A stretch of DNA of 16,519 nt, from positions 1 to 16,519 of the forward strand of contig DGDR01000172.1 of NCBI GenBank assembly GCA_002385545.1, in the 5' to 3' direction. Position 1 is the first letter of the stretch, and every line of letters begins with the position of its first letter. The notes under the pieces were generated by a model. The model did no database searches. It was not told where the DNA came from and saw nothing but the letters and a program-made list of their open reading frames with translations. The stretch is from Clostridium sp. UBA3947 (GTDB lineage: Bacteria > Bacillota > Clostridia > Clostridiales > Clostridiaceae). The position numbers and the translations under genes were made by a program. Shown here piece after piece: positions 1-7,059 of the stretch.

Positions 1-49
1 TAGAACCCCCTCCTTATAGTTGAAACGGACTAAATTAAGTATTTTCTAA

Positions 50-78
50 ATTATAATGTTAAGAAAAGAAAGTGTCAA
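50..78 (-). promoter_or_regulatory. SigA-type promoter of a leftward gene outside the window
   Basis: Read on the minus strand, TTGACA (78-73) and TATAAT (55-50) are separated by exactly 17 bases, a perfect consensus pair. Transcription would begin near 43. Further along, AGGAGG (14-9) is a strong ribosome binding site, and the last visible bases end in A at position 1, which would suit an ATG starting there after a 7-base spacer. The gene itself lies outside the window, so its identity is unknown. The promoter points away from the T-box operon, making this a divergent intergenic region. Confidence 0.75.
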
Positions 79-131
79 TATTTAGCTGCATATTAATTAA
101 AGAATAATGCATAAATATTTAGACCTATATA

Positions 132-160
132 TTGACAGTTAACTATAATTATGCTAAATT
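132..160 (+). promoter_or_regulatory. Promoter of the T-box/cimA-leuB-pheA operon
   Basis: TTGACA (132-137) and TAAATT (155-160) are 17 bases apart, and a TG at 152-153 gives an extended -10 element. The predicted start, about 166-168, falls just before the first bases of the T-box stem I, which fits well. This is a constitutive-looking SigA promoter, so control is expected at the leader rather than at initiation. Confidence 0.75.
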
Positions 161-166
161 AATAGA

Positions 167-409
167 CAACATCTGAAAAGGTATTGAGAAGGAAGAGTAG
201 TATTCATGATTCTTTGACAGAGAGTGGGGGAAGGTGAAAGCCCATAAAGATAGTGAATATGAAAATCACCTTTGAACTGCAGGCTGAAATTGTCTAAATT
301 GTGCAATAGTAGGCTGTGCCGGTGAAAACCGTTAAAATTTTTGAGTAAAAATTTGGGTGGTACCGCGAGTATACTTCGCCCCATGGTGGCGAACTATACT
401 CTTTTTTTT
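167..409 (+). promoter_or_regulatory. T-box leader (tRNA-sensing riboswitch), probably tRNA-Ile
   Basis: The leader shows T-box landmarks in order: AGTA of the specifier-loop E motif (196-199), an AGAGAG box (219-224), the 3' strand of stem I with CCTTTGAAC and GCAGGCTGAA (269-287), and the T-box proper GGGTGGTACCGCG (355-367) followed by a terminator. Stem I can be built: TATTCA (201-206) pairs with TGAATA (254-259), TCTTT (211-215) with AAAGA (246-250), and AAGG with CCTT below the specifier loop. The specifier loop 3' strand reads GAAAATCACC; placing the codon before the conserved purine gives ATC (265-267), isoleucine. TGGT would pair with an ACCA acceptor end, which also fits tRNA-Ile. 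By T-box logic, uncharged tRNA stabilises the antiterminator and lets transcription reach cimA. The T-box call is firm; the ATC specifier is an inference from alignment by eye. Confidence 0.93.
367..409 (+). terminator. T-box regulatory terminator
   Basis: GAGTATACTTCGCC (367-380) and GGCGAACTATACTC (388-401) pair with one mismatch around a short CATGGT-type loop. A run of eight T residues follows (402-409). The 5' edge overlaps the CCGCG of the T-box, as expected for competing terminator and antiterminator folds. Confidence 0.9.
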
Positions 410-458
410 CTATTAATTTTATACATATTTAGTCATAATTAAAAAGGGGTGAATATTC

Positions 459-2048
459 TTGCAAAATGGGGCAAAAGTTTTTATCTACGACACTACTTTA
501 AGAGATGGTGCACAGGCTGAAGGTATATCCTTCACACTCCAAGATAAGATAAAAATATGTAGGATACTAGATGATTTTGGGGTAGATTATATAGAGGCTG
601 GTAATCCTACATCTAATCCAAAGGATGTTGAGTTCTTTCAGCAGGCTAAAAGCATTCAATTAAAAAATTCAAAGATGGTGGCCTTTGGAAGCACTAGAAA
701 GCCTTTTGTAAAAGCAGAGGAAGATATCAATCTTAAAGCCTTGATGAATGCAGGAACAGAGGCTGTGGCTGTATTCGGTAAGAGCTGGGATATGCATGTT
801 TCAGAGGTGCTGAAAACAACCTTGGATGAAAATTTGAATATGATTCGGGACACTATTTCTTATTTGAAATCCGGCAATAAGGAAGTTATTTATGATGCTG
901 AGCATTTCTTTGACGGCTTTAAAGCTAACGAGGAATATGCTCTTGCAACCTTAAAAACTGCTAAGGATGCTGGAGCTGATTGGTTAGTATTATGTGATAC
1001 TAACGGTGGCTCTTTAACAAGTGAAATTAACAGAATTGTGAAAATAGTTGAGGAAAAGATAGGCGGAAAAGTAGGTATACATTGTCATAACGATATGGGA
1101 TTAGCTGTTGCTAATTCACTGGAGGCAGTAATAAGCGGCGCCACCATGGTTCAAGGAACCGTTAACGGCTACGGTGAAAGATGTGGTAATGCAGACCTAA
1201 TTAGTATAATACCAACTTTAAAATTAAAATTGCAGCTGGAATTTAAATGTGAGGATAAAATCAGTGATATAACCAGTGTATCAAGATATGTTAGTGAGAT
1301 TGCAAACATGGCTCACAATCCTAAGGCTCCTTATGTAGGGAACAGTGCCTTTGCCCACAAAGGTGGTATGCATATTGATGCTGTGCTTAAATACCCAGAA
1401 ACCTTTGAGCATATAAAGCCAGAGCTAGTGGGTAATAGCAGAAGGATACTTATGTCTGAGGTTAGTGGAAAAAGCACTGTGGTTAAAAAGATTCAAAATG
1501 TAGCACCTTGGATAACCAAGGATTCTGCTGAGGCTCAAGGTATTATTGATAAGCTAAAGCAGCTAGAATATGAAGGATATCAGTTTGAAGGGGCAGATTC
1601 CTCCTTTGAGCTTATGGTTAGAAGAATGCTAGGTATGAAGGAAGAGTTTTTCAAGGTAAAGGACTTTAGGGTTTACTGTGAGGACAAGTGGCATCAGGCA
1701 AACAGTGCCTATGCTGTTATTAAGGTTGAAGTTGACGGGGTAGAGGAATTAACTGCAGCGGAAGGGGACGGCCCAGTTAATGCTATGGACCGAGCGCTAA
1801 GAAAGTCATTAAAAGTATTCTATCCCGAGTTAAATAAAATGAGGCTTACAGATTACAAGGTAAGAGTTTTAGATACTGCTGAAGCTACAGCAGCAAAGGT
1901 TAGAGTTCATATAGAATCCACCGATGGTGAAAATACCTGGGGTACCGTTGGTGTTTCAACAAATATAATCGAGGCTAGCTGGGTGGCTTTAGTAGATTCT
2001 CTTGAATACTTTTTAAACCAAGAAAAATTAAAAAGGGGGAACAAATAA
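459..2048 (+). CDS. cimA: (R)-citramalate synthase, CimA/LeuA2 type (TIGR00977-like)
   Basis: Condenses acetyl-CoA with pyruvate to (R)-citramalate, the first step of the threonine-independent route to 2-ketobutyrate and isoleucine; a cytosolic, metal-dependent aldol-type enzyme. The 529-residue protein has the HMGL-like TIM barrel with DTTLRDGAQ (residues 11-19), the metal-binding HCHND (208-212) and GERCGNAD (239-246). A C-terminal LeuA-type regulatory domain of about 130 residues follows, as in feedback-controlled isopropylmalate and citramalate synthases. The DGAQAEGISFT opening is typical of the citramalate family rather than of LeuA proper. TTG at 459 is the start: AGGGGTG lies about 8 bases upstream, and the nearby ATG at 466 is out of frame. 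It is first in the operon, and its stop overlaps the leuB start by one base (TAATG). The isoleucine T-box supports CimA over LeuA; confirming this needs substrate assay or phylogeny. Confidence 0.9.
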   Translation: MQNGAKVFIYDTTLRDGAQAEGISFTLQDKIKICRILDDFGVDYIEAGNPTSNPKDVEFFQQAKSIQLKNSKMVAFGSTRKPFVKAEEDINLKALMNAGTEAVAVFGKSWDMHVSEVLKTTLDENLNMIRDTISYLKSGNKEVIYDAEHFFDGFKANEEYALATLKTAKDAGADWLVLCDTNGGSLTSEINRIVKIVEEKIGGKVGIHCHNDMGLAVANSLEAVISGATMVQGTVNGYGERCGNADLISIIPTLKLKLQLEFKCEDKISDITSVSRYVSEIANMAHNPKAPYVGNSAFAHKGGMHIDAVLKYPETFEHIKPELVGNSRRILMSEVSGKSTVVKKIQNVAPWITKDSAEAQGIIDKLKQLEYEGYQFEGADSSFELMVRRMLGMKEEFFKVKDFRVYCEDKWHQANSAYAVIKVEVDGVEELTAAEGDGPVNAMDRALRKSLKVFYPELNKMRLTDYKVRVLDTAEATAAKVRVHIESTDGENTWGTVGVSTNIIEASWVALVDSLEYFLNQEKLKRGNK

Positions 2049-3121
2049 TGAAAATAGCATTAATACCAGGAGATGGAATAGGTGTTGAGGTTATTAAACA
2101 GGCTACAAAGGTTTTGGATGCCATTGAAGAAAAGTATCATGTAAAATTTGAAAGAGAAGAAGTACTTATGGGTGGCATTGCCATTGATAAAACTGGAGTG
2201 CCATTGCCAGAGGAAACAGTAAAGATTTGTAAGACTAGCGATGCTGTTCTTTTAGGTGCTGTTGGGGGAGAAAAGTGGGACACCTTGCCAGGCCATTTAA
2301 GACCAGAATCAGGGCTTTTAGGTATTAGAAAGGCATTAGGTGTTTATGCTAATTTAAGACCTGCAATAGTATTTCCTCAGTTAAAATCCGCTTCTACCTT
2401 AAAGGAGGAAGCTCTTAAGGATGGTTTAGACATCCTAATCATAAGAGAGCTTATTGGAGGCTCTTACTTTGGTGAAAAGAAAAGGGTTCAGCTAGAGGAT
2501 GGTACCTACAAGGCATGGGATACTCAAGTATATACTACTGCTGAAATTTCAAGAATAACCCATATGGCCTTTAATATAGCTAGAAAAAGAGATAAGAAAT
2601 TAACTTTAGTTGATAAGGCTAATGTACTAGAAAGCTCTAGACTATGGAGAGAAGTTGTTACTGAAATCGCTAAGCAGTACCCAGATGTAGAACTAAACTT
2701 TATGTATGTAGATAATGCAGCTATGCAATTAATTAGAAAACCAACACAGTTCAGTGTTATCTTAACTGAGAATATGTTTGGTGATATATTAAGTGATGAA
2801 GCTTCCATGATTACAGGATCCTTAGGAATGCTTCCATCTGCTTCCTTAGGTGATGGAAATATAGGCTTATACGAGCCAATCCATGGTTCAGCACCAGATA
2901 TAGCTGGTCAAGATAAGGCTAATCCATTAGCTACTATTATGAGTGTTGCCATGATGCTTAGATACTCCTTCAATATGTATGAGGCAGCAGATGATATAGA
3001 AAAGGCTATTAACAAAGTATTGGATAAGGGCTATAGAACCTTGGATATCATGTCTGAGGGAATGACTGCTGTAGGCTGTGAGGCTATGGGCGATCTTGTG
3101 GTTGAAGCCTTGTTGAGGTAG
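2048..3121 (+). CDS. leuB: 3-isopropylmalate / 3-methylmalate dehydrogenase
   Basis: Oxidatively decarboxylates 3-isopropylmalate (leucine synthesis) or, after citramalate isomerisation, erythro-3-methylmalate to 2-ketobutyrate. Divalent metal and NAD+ are used. The 357-residue length is standard. Visible motifs are the N-terminal IPGDGIG (6-12), GAVGGEKWD (70-78), RELIGGSYFGE (133-143), the catalytic Lys in VDKANVLESS (188-197), Asp222, and the family signature NMFGDILSDE (242-251) ending in SLGMLPSASLG. HGSAPDIAG (279-287) is the NAD-preferring form. The start ATG shares its A with the cimA stop codon; AAAAGGGGGAAC just upstream serves as ribosome binding site, implying translational coupling. 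No leuC or leuD lies in the operon, so the isomerase step is encoded elsewhere. In this context methylmalate oxidation for isoleucine is likely a main role, possibly shared with leucine synthesis. Confidence 0.93.
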   Translation: MKIALIPGDGIGVEVIKQATKVLDAIEEKYHVKFEREEVLMGGIAIDKTGVPLPEETVKICKTSDAVLLGAVGGEKWDTLPGHLRPESGLLGIRKALGVYANLRPAIVFPQLKSASTLKEEALKDGLDILIIRELIGGSYFGEKKRVQLEDGTYKAWDTQVYTTAEISRITHMAFNIARKRDKKLTLVDKANVLESSRLWREVVTEIAKQYPDVELNFMYVDNAAMQLIRKPTQFSVILTENMFGDILSDEASMITGSLGMLPSASLGDGNIGLYEPIHGSAPDIAGQDKANPLATIMSVAMMLRYSFNMYEAADDIEKAINKVLDKGYRTLDIMSEGMTAVGCEAMGDLVVEALLR

Positions 3122-3124
3122 GAA

Positions 3125-3967
3125 ATGAATTTAGAAATAATAGATAAGAGCACTAATATTGGCTATTTTGGGGTACCTGGATCCTATTCTCATGAAGCTA
3201 TGCTAAGTATTTTTGGCGAAGGCTACAATGAGGTAAACATTGAATCCTTTGAAGGAGTTTTTAAGCTATTGGAGGAAGGTAAAATTAAATATGGGGTAGT
3301 TCCTATAGAGAATTCTTCCACTGGCGGCATTTCCGATGTTATGGATTTGCTAAACAAATATAAGGTCTTCATTGTAAAGGAGAAGTGCATGAGAATAAAC
3401 CAGTGCCTTCTTGGAATTGAGGGTGCCACCTTGGATGATATACAAGAGGTATATTCTCACCCTCAAGGCCTCCAGCAGAGCAAGGATTTTTTACAGGCTC
3501 ATAGCCACTGGAAGCTATACAATTACTATAATACAGCTAAAAGCGCTCAATATGTAAAGGAGTCTGCTACAAAGACTAAGGCTGCAGTAGGCAGCGAAAA
3601 AGCAGCTAAATTATATGGCCTAAAGGTAATTAAGGCAAATATTAATACCAATCAAGAAAATTACACCAGGTTCATTGTAATAAGTAATACCTTGGAAGAA
3701 AATGATGAGGCTGATAAGCTAAGCATTATATTAAAACTTCCGCATAAGGTAGGCTCCTTATACAATGTAATTAAAATCATATATGAAAATAATTTAAATA
3801 TGATGAAAATAGAATCCAGACCTATAGCCAATACTCCTTGGGAATATTCTTTCTATATTGATTTTGAAGGAAACTTAAAGGATGAAAAGGTAAAAAAAGC
3901 TTTGCAGAACATTAAGGACAATAGTATAGCTTTTAAAATATTAGGTAACTATAAAATGGATTGTTAA
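3125..3967 (+). CDS. pheA: Prephenate dehydratase, monofunctional with ACT domain
   Basis: Converts prephenate to phenylpyruvate by dehydration and decarboxylation, the committed step to phenylalanine. The 280-residue protein has the periplasmic-binding-like catalytic region with GVPGSYSHEA (16-25), VPIENSSTGG (59-68), SHPQ (111-114) and the conserved TRF (181-183). An ACT domain follows from about residue 198, with the ESRP motif (230-233) known to bind phenylalanine in allosteric PDTs. There is no chorismate mutase domain, as is usual in Gram-positives. ATG at 3125 lies 3 bases after the leuB stop, with GAGG inside the leuB end as ribosome binding site, so it is co-transcribed and probably coupled. 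Having a phenylalanine gene behind an isoleucine-type T-box is unusual; enzyme-level feedback through ACT would remain the phenylalanine-specific control. Confidence 0.95.
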   Translation: MNLEIIDKSTNIGYFGVPGSYSHEAMLSIFGEGYNEVNIESFEGVFKLLEEGKIKYGVVPIENSSTGGISDVMDLLNKYKVFIVKEKCMRINQCLLGIEGATLDDIQEVYSHPQGLQQSKDFLQAHSHWKLYNYYNTAKSAQYVKESATKTKAAVGSEKAAKLYGLKVIKANINTNQENYTRFIVISNTLEENDEADKLSIILKLPHKVGSLYNVIKIIYENNLNMMKIESRPIANTPWEYSFYIDFEGNLKDEKVKKALQNIKDNSIAFKILGNYKMDC

Positions 3968-4003
3968 AAGGGACAATTTTTTAATTGTCCCTTTATACTT
4001 TTT
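3967..4003 (+). terminator. Rho-independent terminator after pheA, probably bidirectional
   Basis: AAAGGGACAATT (3967-3978) and AATTGTCCCTTT (3983-3994) form a perfect 12-bp stem with a TTTT loop, followed by ATACTTTTTG. It overlaps the last base of the pheA stop codon. The convergent gene on the minus strand ends at 4005, and the same stem followed by TTTTAAC can serve it too. Confidence 0.88.
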
Positions 4004-4004
4004 G

Positions 4005-4577
4005 TTATATCAAATCTGGTTGTTCTGGATTTTTTCTAGAGATAGTTTCTTTTTTTCTAACACCTTTTTTACAACGGTTTATAGCAGTCTCAACGGCGGC
4101 TTTTGCATCCTGGCAGAAGTCTATCTTAATATTTTTCCTTTCGTCTATATAACAACCTTCATAGGCAAAGGCTTTTATTTTTGAAGATAAGCCGCCAGAG
4201 CCTTCTAGGACAATAATAGGCTTGTTGTTTAAATAAGCACAGGAGAGCTCGCCTAGGGTACCGTTACAACCACCTATAACTATAACGGCGTCAGAAGAAT
4301 GTATTAATACGGAACTACGAAAATCGAAGGGTAAGCCAGTAGTAATAGGAATGTCTATATAGTCATTTGCTCTGTCTAAAGAATCGCCAGCCAGGAAGCC
4401 TACAACCAATCCGCCAGCCTCCTTGGCGCCTTTGGAACTATACTCCATTACTCCGCTAGTACCGCCAGTCATAAGGAGGGCTCCCTTTAAGGCAATCTCC
4501 TTACCAATCTCATAGGCAATATCTTTCATAGCTTGGGGGATTTCACCAGATTGACCAATTACACCTATTCGAAGCAT
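4005..4577 (-). CDS. TIGR00725-family protein, SLOG/LOG-like Rossmann fold
   Basis: A 190-residue protein of the family seen in databases as TIGR00725, related to the SLOG/LOG ('lysine decarboxylase-like') nucleotide-binding fold. Its cellular role is not established. The opening RIGVIGQSG (3-11) begins the Rossmann fold. MTGGTSGVM (36-44), FDFRSSV (84-90) and IGGCNGTLGE (101-110) correspond to the GG, Arg and PGGxGTxxE-type motifs that bind or cleave nucleotides in LOG proteins, here with Gly in place of the leading Pro. The C-terminal 25 residues are basic and probably flexible. ATG at 4577 is preferred: AAAGGA lies about 8 bases before it, while the in-frame ATG at 4586 sits inside that ribosome binding site. 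It follows the DUF1294 gene by 23 bases and is the last gene of the minus-strand cluster. A nucleotide or nucleotide-derivative ligand is an inference. Confidence 0.85.
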   Translation of the reverse strand: MLRIGVIGQSGEIPQAMKDIAYEIGKEIALKGALLMTGGTSGVMEYSSKGAKEAGGLVVGFLAGDSLDRANDYIDIPITTGLPFDFRSSVLIHSSDAVIVIGGCNGTLGELSCAYLNNKPIIVLEGSGGLSSKIKAFAYEGCYIDERKNIKIDFCQDAKAAVETAINRCKKGVRKKETISRKNPEQPDLI

Positions 4578-4600
4578 ACTAATCATCCTTTCATAATTAC

Positions 4601-4873
4601 TTATCTAAGATAGTTTAAGCAATAGTAGAGGATTATTATAACCTGTAGGATAAATATAAGAGGGATAAATACAAGGAATTTCCAATGTTTTGTTTTGTGT
4701 CTGAAGGCCTTCATACCTAGGAGCACTCCAAGGCTACCAAATAGGAGAGCTATAAGAAACATGGTAGATTCCTTGATACGCCATTTGTGTTTTTGGGCAT
4801 ATTTCTTATCCTTGTACATTATGATTAGGGCAATAATATTAATTATTATTAGATATGCGCAGGCATATATCAT
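4601..4873 (-). CDS. DUF1294-family small membrane protein
   Basis: A 90-residue integral membrane protein with the recognisable DUF1294 pattern: KWRIKEST (30-37), GSLGVLLGMKAFRHKTKH (46-63), and Trp/Phe just after. Hydrophobic stretches at about residues 1-19, 38-54 and 66-87 predict three membrane segments, with the conserved basic FRHKTKH loop between the last two. Function is unknown in the family, although some members are fused to cold-shock domains. Its start ATG has AGAGGTG 6 bases upstream. It sits 58 bases downstream of the previous membrane protein gene, with a hairpin but no convincing promoter in the gap, and 23 bases upstream of the SLOG-like gene, suggesting co-transcription with both. 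Confidence 0.88.
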   Translation of the reverse strand: MIYACAYLIIINIIALIIMYKDKKYAQKHKWRIKESTMFLIALLFGSLGVLLGMKAFRHKTKHWKFLVFIPLIFILQVIIILYYCLNYLR

Positions 4874-4899
4874 AAATTACACCTCTTTGATAAATTTTA

Positions 4900-4929
4900 A
4901 GGCCTTTCTCATAAGCTGAGAAAAGCCCT
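4900..4929 (-). terminator. Hairpin between membrane-protein gene and DUF1294 gene
   Basis: On the minus strand GGCTTTTCTCA and TGAGAAAGGCC pair with one mismatch around GCTTA, directly after the stop codon at 4932. The tail TTAAAATTT is only weakly T-rich. It may be a partial terminator or attenuator within a longer operon rather than a full stop, since no clear promoter follows before the DUF1294 start at 4873. Confidence 0.55.
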
Positions 4930-4931
4930 GT

Positions 4932-5429
4932 TTATTTTACGAATCTTTTTCTTATGTAGTGTATTATTATTGACAAAGCATAATCATATACAAAGAAAAC
5001 TACTTGAGCTCCTATTACCAAAAGGTATATTGGAAATCCTTCAGGTATTGAAGCAGTAAATAGCTTTGAATAAAAAGTGTAAAGTATAAATAATGATGCA
5101 TTGAAATAAGCAAGCTTTAATATGATTTCAAATACGGCCTTATTTAATTTTTCTATAAAATATTTCAAAAAGCCATAAAGCCCGAAAAATATTACGTAGG
5201 CTATAGTCTCCGCTTTAGGTCCAATTAATATTAATGAAAGTATGGAAGCGGCGACATAAACGATTAAACTGTTCTTAGCATTAGTAGTAATGATGGAGTA
5301 GGGAATAACTGCCGAGGAAATAGTTAAAATTGTAAGCTTACTACTTGGAGCTAAGCTAGCTATATATACTAATATAATAATTAGAGCTAAGGATAGTCCC
5401 CCTTTAGCAATATTAGTAGTTTTATTCAC
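4932..5429 (-). CDS. Conserved small integral membrane protein, about five TM segments
   Basis: A 165-residue, very hydrophobic protein of unknown function. Hydrophobic segments fall at about residues 8-27, 32-48, 53-70, 74-92, 104-125 and 132-155, giving five to six membrane spans, with a basic end (HYIRKRFVK). The size, PSSKLTILTISSAVIPYSI region and topology recall S-components of ECF vitamin transporters, but no ligand motif was recognised, so that is only a structural guess. The start is GTG at 5429, with GGGGGTGAT just upstream, overlapping the end region of the J-domain gene (16-base gap). It lies third in the minus-strand cluster. Its close coupling to the J-domain and DUF5685 genes suggests a shared role at the membrane. 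Confidence 0.7.
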   Translation of the reverse strand: MNKTTNIAKGGLSLALIIILVYIASLAPSSKLTILTISSAVIPYSIITTNAKNSLIVYVAASILSLILIGPKAETIAYVIFFGLYGFLKYFIEKLNKAVFEIILKLAYFNASLFILYTFYSKLFTASIPEGFPIYLLVIGAQVVFFVYDYALSIIIHYIRKRFVK

Positions 5430-5445
5430 CTAATCACCCCCAACA

Positions 5446-6078
5446 TTAACAACATCCGATTAAATCGCCACCAGCACATTCGCAAAGACTATCAAGACAC
5501 CAAAGCTTTAAACAAAAATCACATTCATCGTCTCTAAAGGTTCTACCATAATAATTATTTCTATAATTATTATTGTTTCTATTCATTGTATTATAGGCAT
5601 CTCTATATTCTGGATTAGTGGGGCTCATGTTATAAGCTGTAGTAACATAGTTTCTTGCACTATCATACCAGCCCTTTCTCATGTGAACCATTCCCATTAA
5701 ATAGTACCATTCTGCATCTCTTGTGGCCATAGAGTTTAATGCGGTTTCCGCTGCACTGTAATTTCCTCTTTGTATATCTGACCTTACTGAGTTGTATACA
5801 TTTGGACTTCCATAACTGTTAGTATTTCTATAATTATTAGTATTATTATAGTTATTGCTACTAGTAAAGGAAGAGCTTGAGCTGCTATCGGAAGAGTTTC
5901 TCATTAAATATTCATAAGCTTCATTAATTTCTCTCATCTTTTCTTCAGCAAGATCTTTTAAAGGGTTAGCGCCGTATTGATCAGGATGGTATTTTTTTGC
6001 TAACTCTCTGTAGGCTTTTTTTATTTCCTCCTTGGAGGCGCCTTCACGAACCCCCAGTATCTCATAAGGATTGGCCAT
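5446..6078 (-). CDS. J-domain protein with TPR-like region and Cys-rich tail
   Basis: A 210-residue co-chaperone-like protein. Residues 1-60 form a canonical J domain with YEILGV (5-10) and the DnaK-stimulating HPD (31-33). A low-complexity Ser/Asn/Tyr-rich linker (61-95) follows, then a helical TPR-like segment (about 96-160; NYSAAETALNSM, WYYLMGMVHMRKGWYDSA). An Asn-rich stretch leads to a C-terminal tail with seven Cys in 25 residues (186, 189, 194, 199, 201, 209, 210). There is no DnaJ zinc-finger or substrate-binding domain, so it is not DnaJ itself; it is likely a specialised DnaK partner whose tail may bind metal or be modified. ATG at 6078 has AAAGGAGTG upstream and overlaps the DUF5685 coding end by 17 bases, so the two are translationally coupled. 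Confidence 0.88.
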   Translation of the reverse strand: MANPYEILGVREGASKEEIKKAYRELAKKYHPDQYGANPLKDLAEEKMREINEAYEYLMRNSSDSSSSSSFTSSNNYNNTNNYRNTNSYGSPNVYNSVRSDIQRGNYSAAETALNSMATRDAEWYYLMGMVHMRKGWYDSARNYVTTAYNMSPTNPEYRDAYNTMNRNNNNYRNNYYGRTFRDDECDFCLKLWCLDSLCECAGGDLIGCC

Positions 6079-6931
6079 TTACAAATTCACTCCTTTTAAA
6101 AACTGTATCCATTTTTTCCAATAGCCCCAATTCTAAAATATTATATAAAAGTTCCTGATTCTTTTTTATAGGAAGGTTTTTTAGAGAAGTAAAACATGAG
6201 TATGCACAGCTAGTTAGAATAAAATCAATGTTCTCTTTAACCTTTCTAGTTAGCTCTTGGAATGATAGATTATCCTTATTATATAAGGCATTGATTAAGT
6301 TAAACTTTTTATTCTGCATATCCTTTTCTAAATCATCCCAGGCATCTATAATGTATATCCACTTACCTAAATTATAACCTAACCAATAAAGTTTTTCTTT
6401 AAGTTCATCATTATTTTTTACATAATCAGATATTATATATGCGGTTAAATCTGCAAAGCAGTGAGAAATCTCATCAATATTGTAATTATATGCTTCCTTT
6501 TCCATTTTATAAAGTTTGTTTAAAGAATCCTTAATATAGTTATTTAAGGCATTGTCCTTAATATGCTTTTTTAACACTTTTACAGCAAGTTTGCTTTTCA
6601 AGGAATTATCATCATTAATATTATCAATAAGCTTGTAATAGGTCAATACTATATTACATTGTGCCGCGTACTTCAAAGGTTCGTTGTCAATTATAATTAG
6701 CTTCTTTGATAAAGGGTGAAGGGTACAGATTATTTGCTTTGATGCTAAGGGATTTTCATTCAATGAATCTAATAATATAGCAAGAAAGGTCATATCATAA
6801 TTCAATGTGACTCTTGGTATATTGCCATATTGGTCCTTTATAGTGTGACAAAGGCCGCAGTAATATGCTTTGAATTTTTCATAGTCTCTAACCTTTAGCT
6901 CCATTTTACAGGGCATAACATAACCGAACAT
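6062..6931 (-). CDS. DUF5685-family protein, all-helical with Asp-rich motifs
   Basis: A 289-residue protein of the family I recall as DUF5685, with no established function. The N-terminus carries Cys8 and a YCGLCHTI motif (24-31; Cys25, Cys28, His29) that may bind a metal. The remainder reads as mostly helical, without obvious signal peptide or membrane span. Two acidic motifs stand out: YYKLIDNINDD (98-108) and, after LGYNLGKW, IIDAWDDLEKD (194-204). Their order and spacing recall the two Asp-rich helices of squalene/phytoene synthase-type enzymes; this is inference. The start was chosen at ATG 6931. The open frame extends upstream to an ATG at 7006, but a promoter -10 element lies at 7013-7018, so that ATG would be at the transcript end with no ribosome binding site; GAGGAG lies 14 bases before 6931. 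First gene of the minus-strand cluster, overlapping the J-domain gene. Confidence 0.85.
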   Translation of the reverse strand: MFGYVMPCKMELKVRDYEKFKAYYCGLCHTIKDQYGNIPRVTLNYDMTFLAILLDSLNENPLASKQIICTLHPLSKKLIIIDNEPLKYAAQCNIVLTYYKLIDNINDDNSLKSKLAVKVLKKHIKDNALNNYIKDSLNKLYKMEKEAYNYNIDEISHCFADLTAYIISDYVKNNDELKEKLYWLGYNLGKWIYIIDAWDDLEKDMQNKKFNLINALYNKDNLSFQELTRKVKENIDFILTSCAYSCFTSLKNLPIKKNQELLYNILELGLLEKMDTVFKRSEFVNGQSL

Positions 6932-7012
6932 GATAACTTGTACAACTCCTCGCTCTACTTTTGCAAAAAACTTAATATATACAATAAGTAAACTAAACCT
7001 TAGCATAGACTA

Positions 7013-7043
7013 AGTATAGCACAATTACCTAGGCTACAGTCAA
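7013..7043 (-). promoter_or_regulatory. Promoter of the DUF5685/J-domain cluster
   Basis: On the minus strand TTGACT (7043-7038) is followed after 19 bases by TATACT (7018-7013), preceded by TG-C as an extended -10. The spacer is long, so the extended -10 or an activator is probably important. The predicted start, near 7006, rules out the longer reading of the DUF5685 frame. Confidence 0.6.
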
Positions 7044-7059
7044 GGAATTTAAGGGACTA

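Noticed and set aside
256..267. TAT, GAA or AAT as the T-box specifier codon
   Set aside because: They conflict with the loop-E register (GAA before the codon, purine after it) or with the gene content; ATC fits both. AAT remains the nearest alternative.
4578..4586. ATG at 4586 as start of the SLOG-like gene
   Set aside because: It lies within the AAAGGATG ribosome binding site of the ATG at 4577, which has proper spacing.
6932..7006. Upstream extension of the DUF5685 gene to an ATG at 7006
   Set aside because: The promoter -10 at 7013-7018 would put the transcript start at that ATG, there is no ribosome binding site, and the extra residues are unlike the conserved MFGYVMPCK opening.
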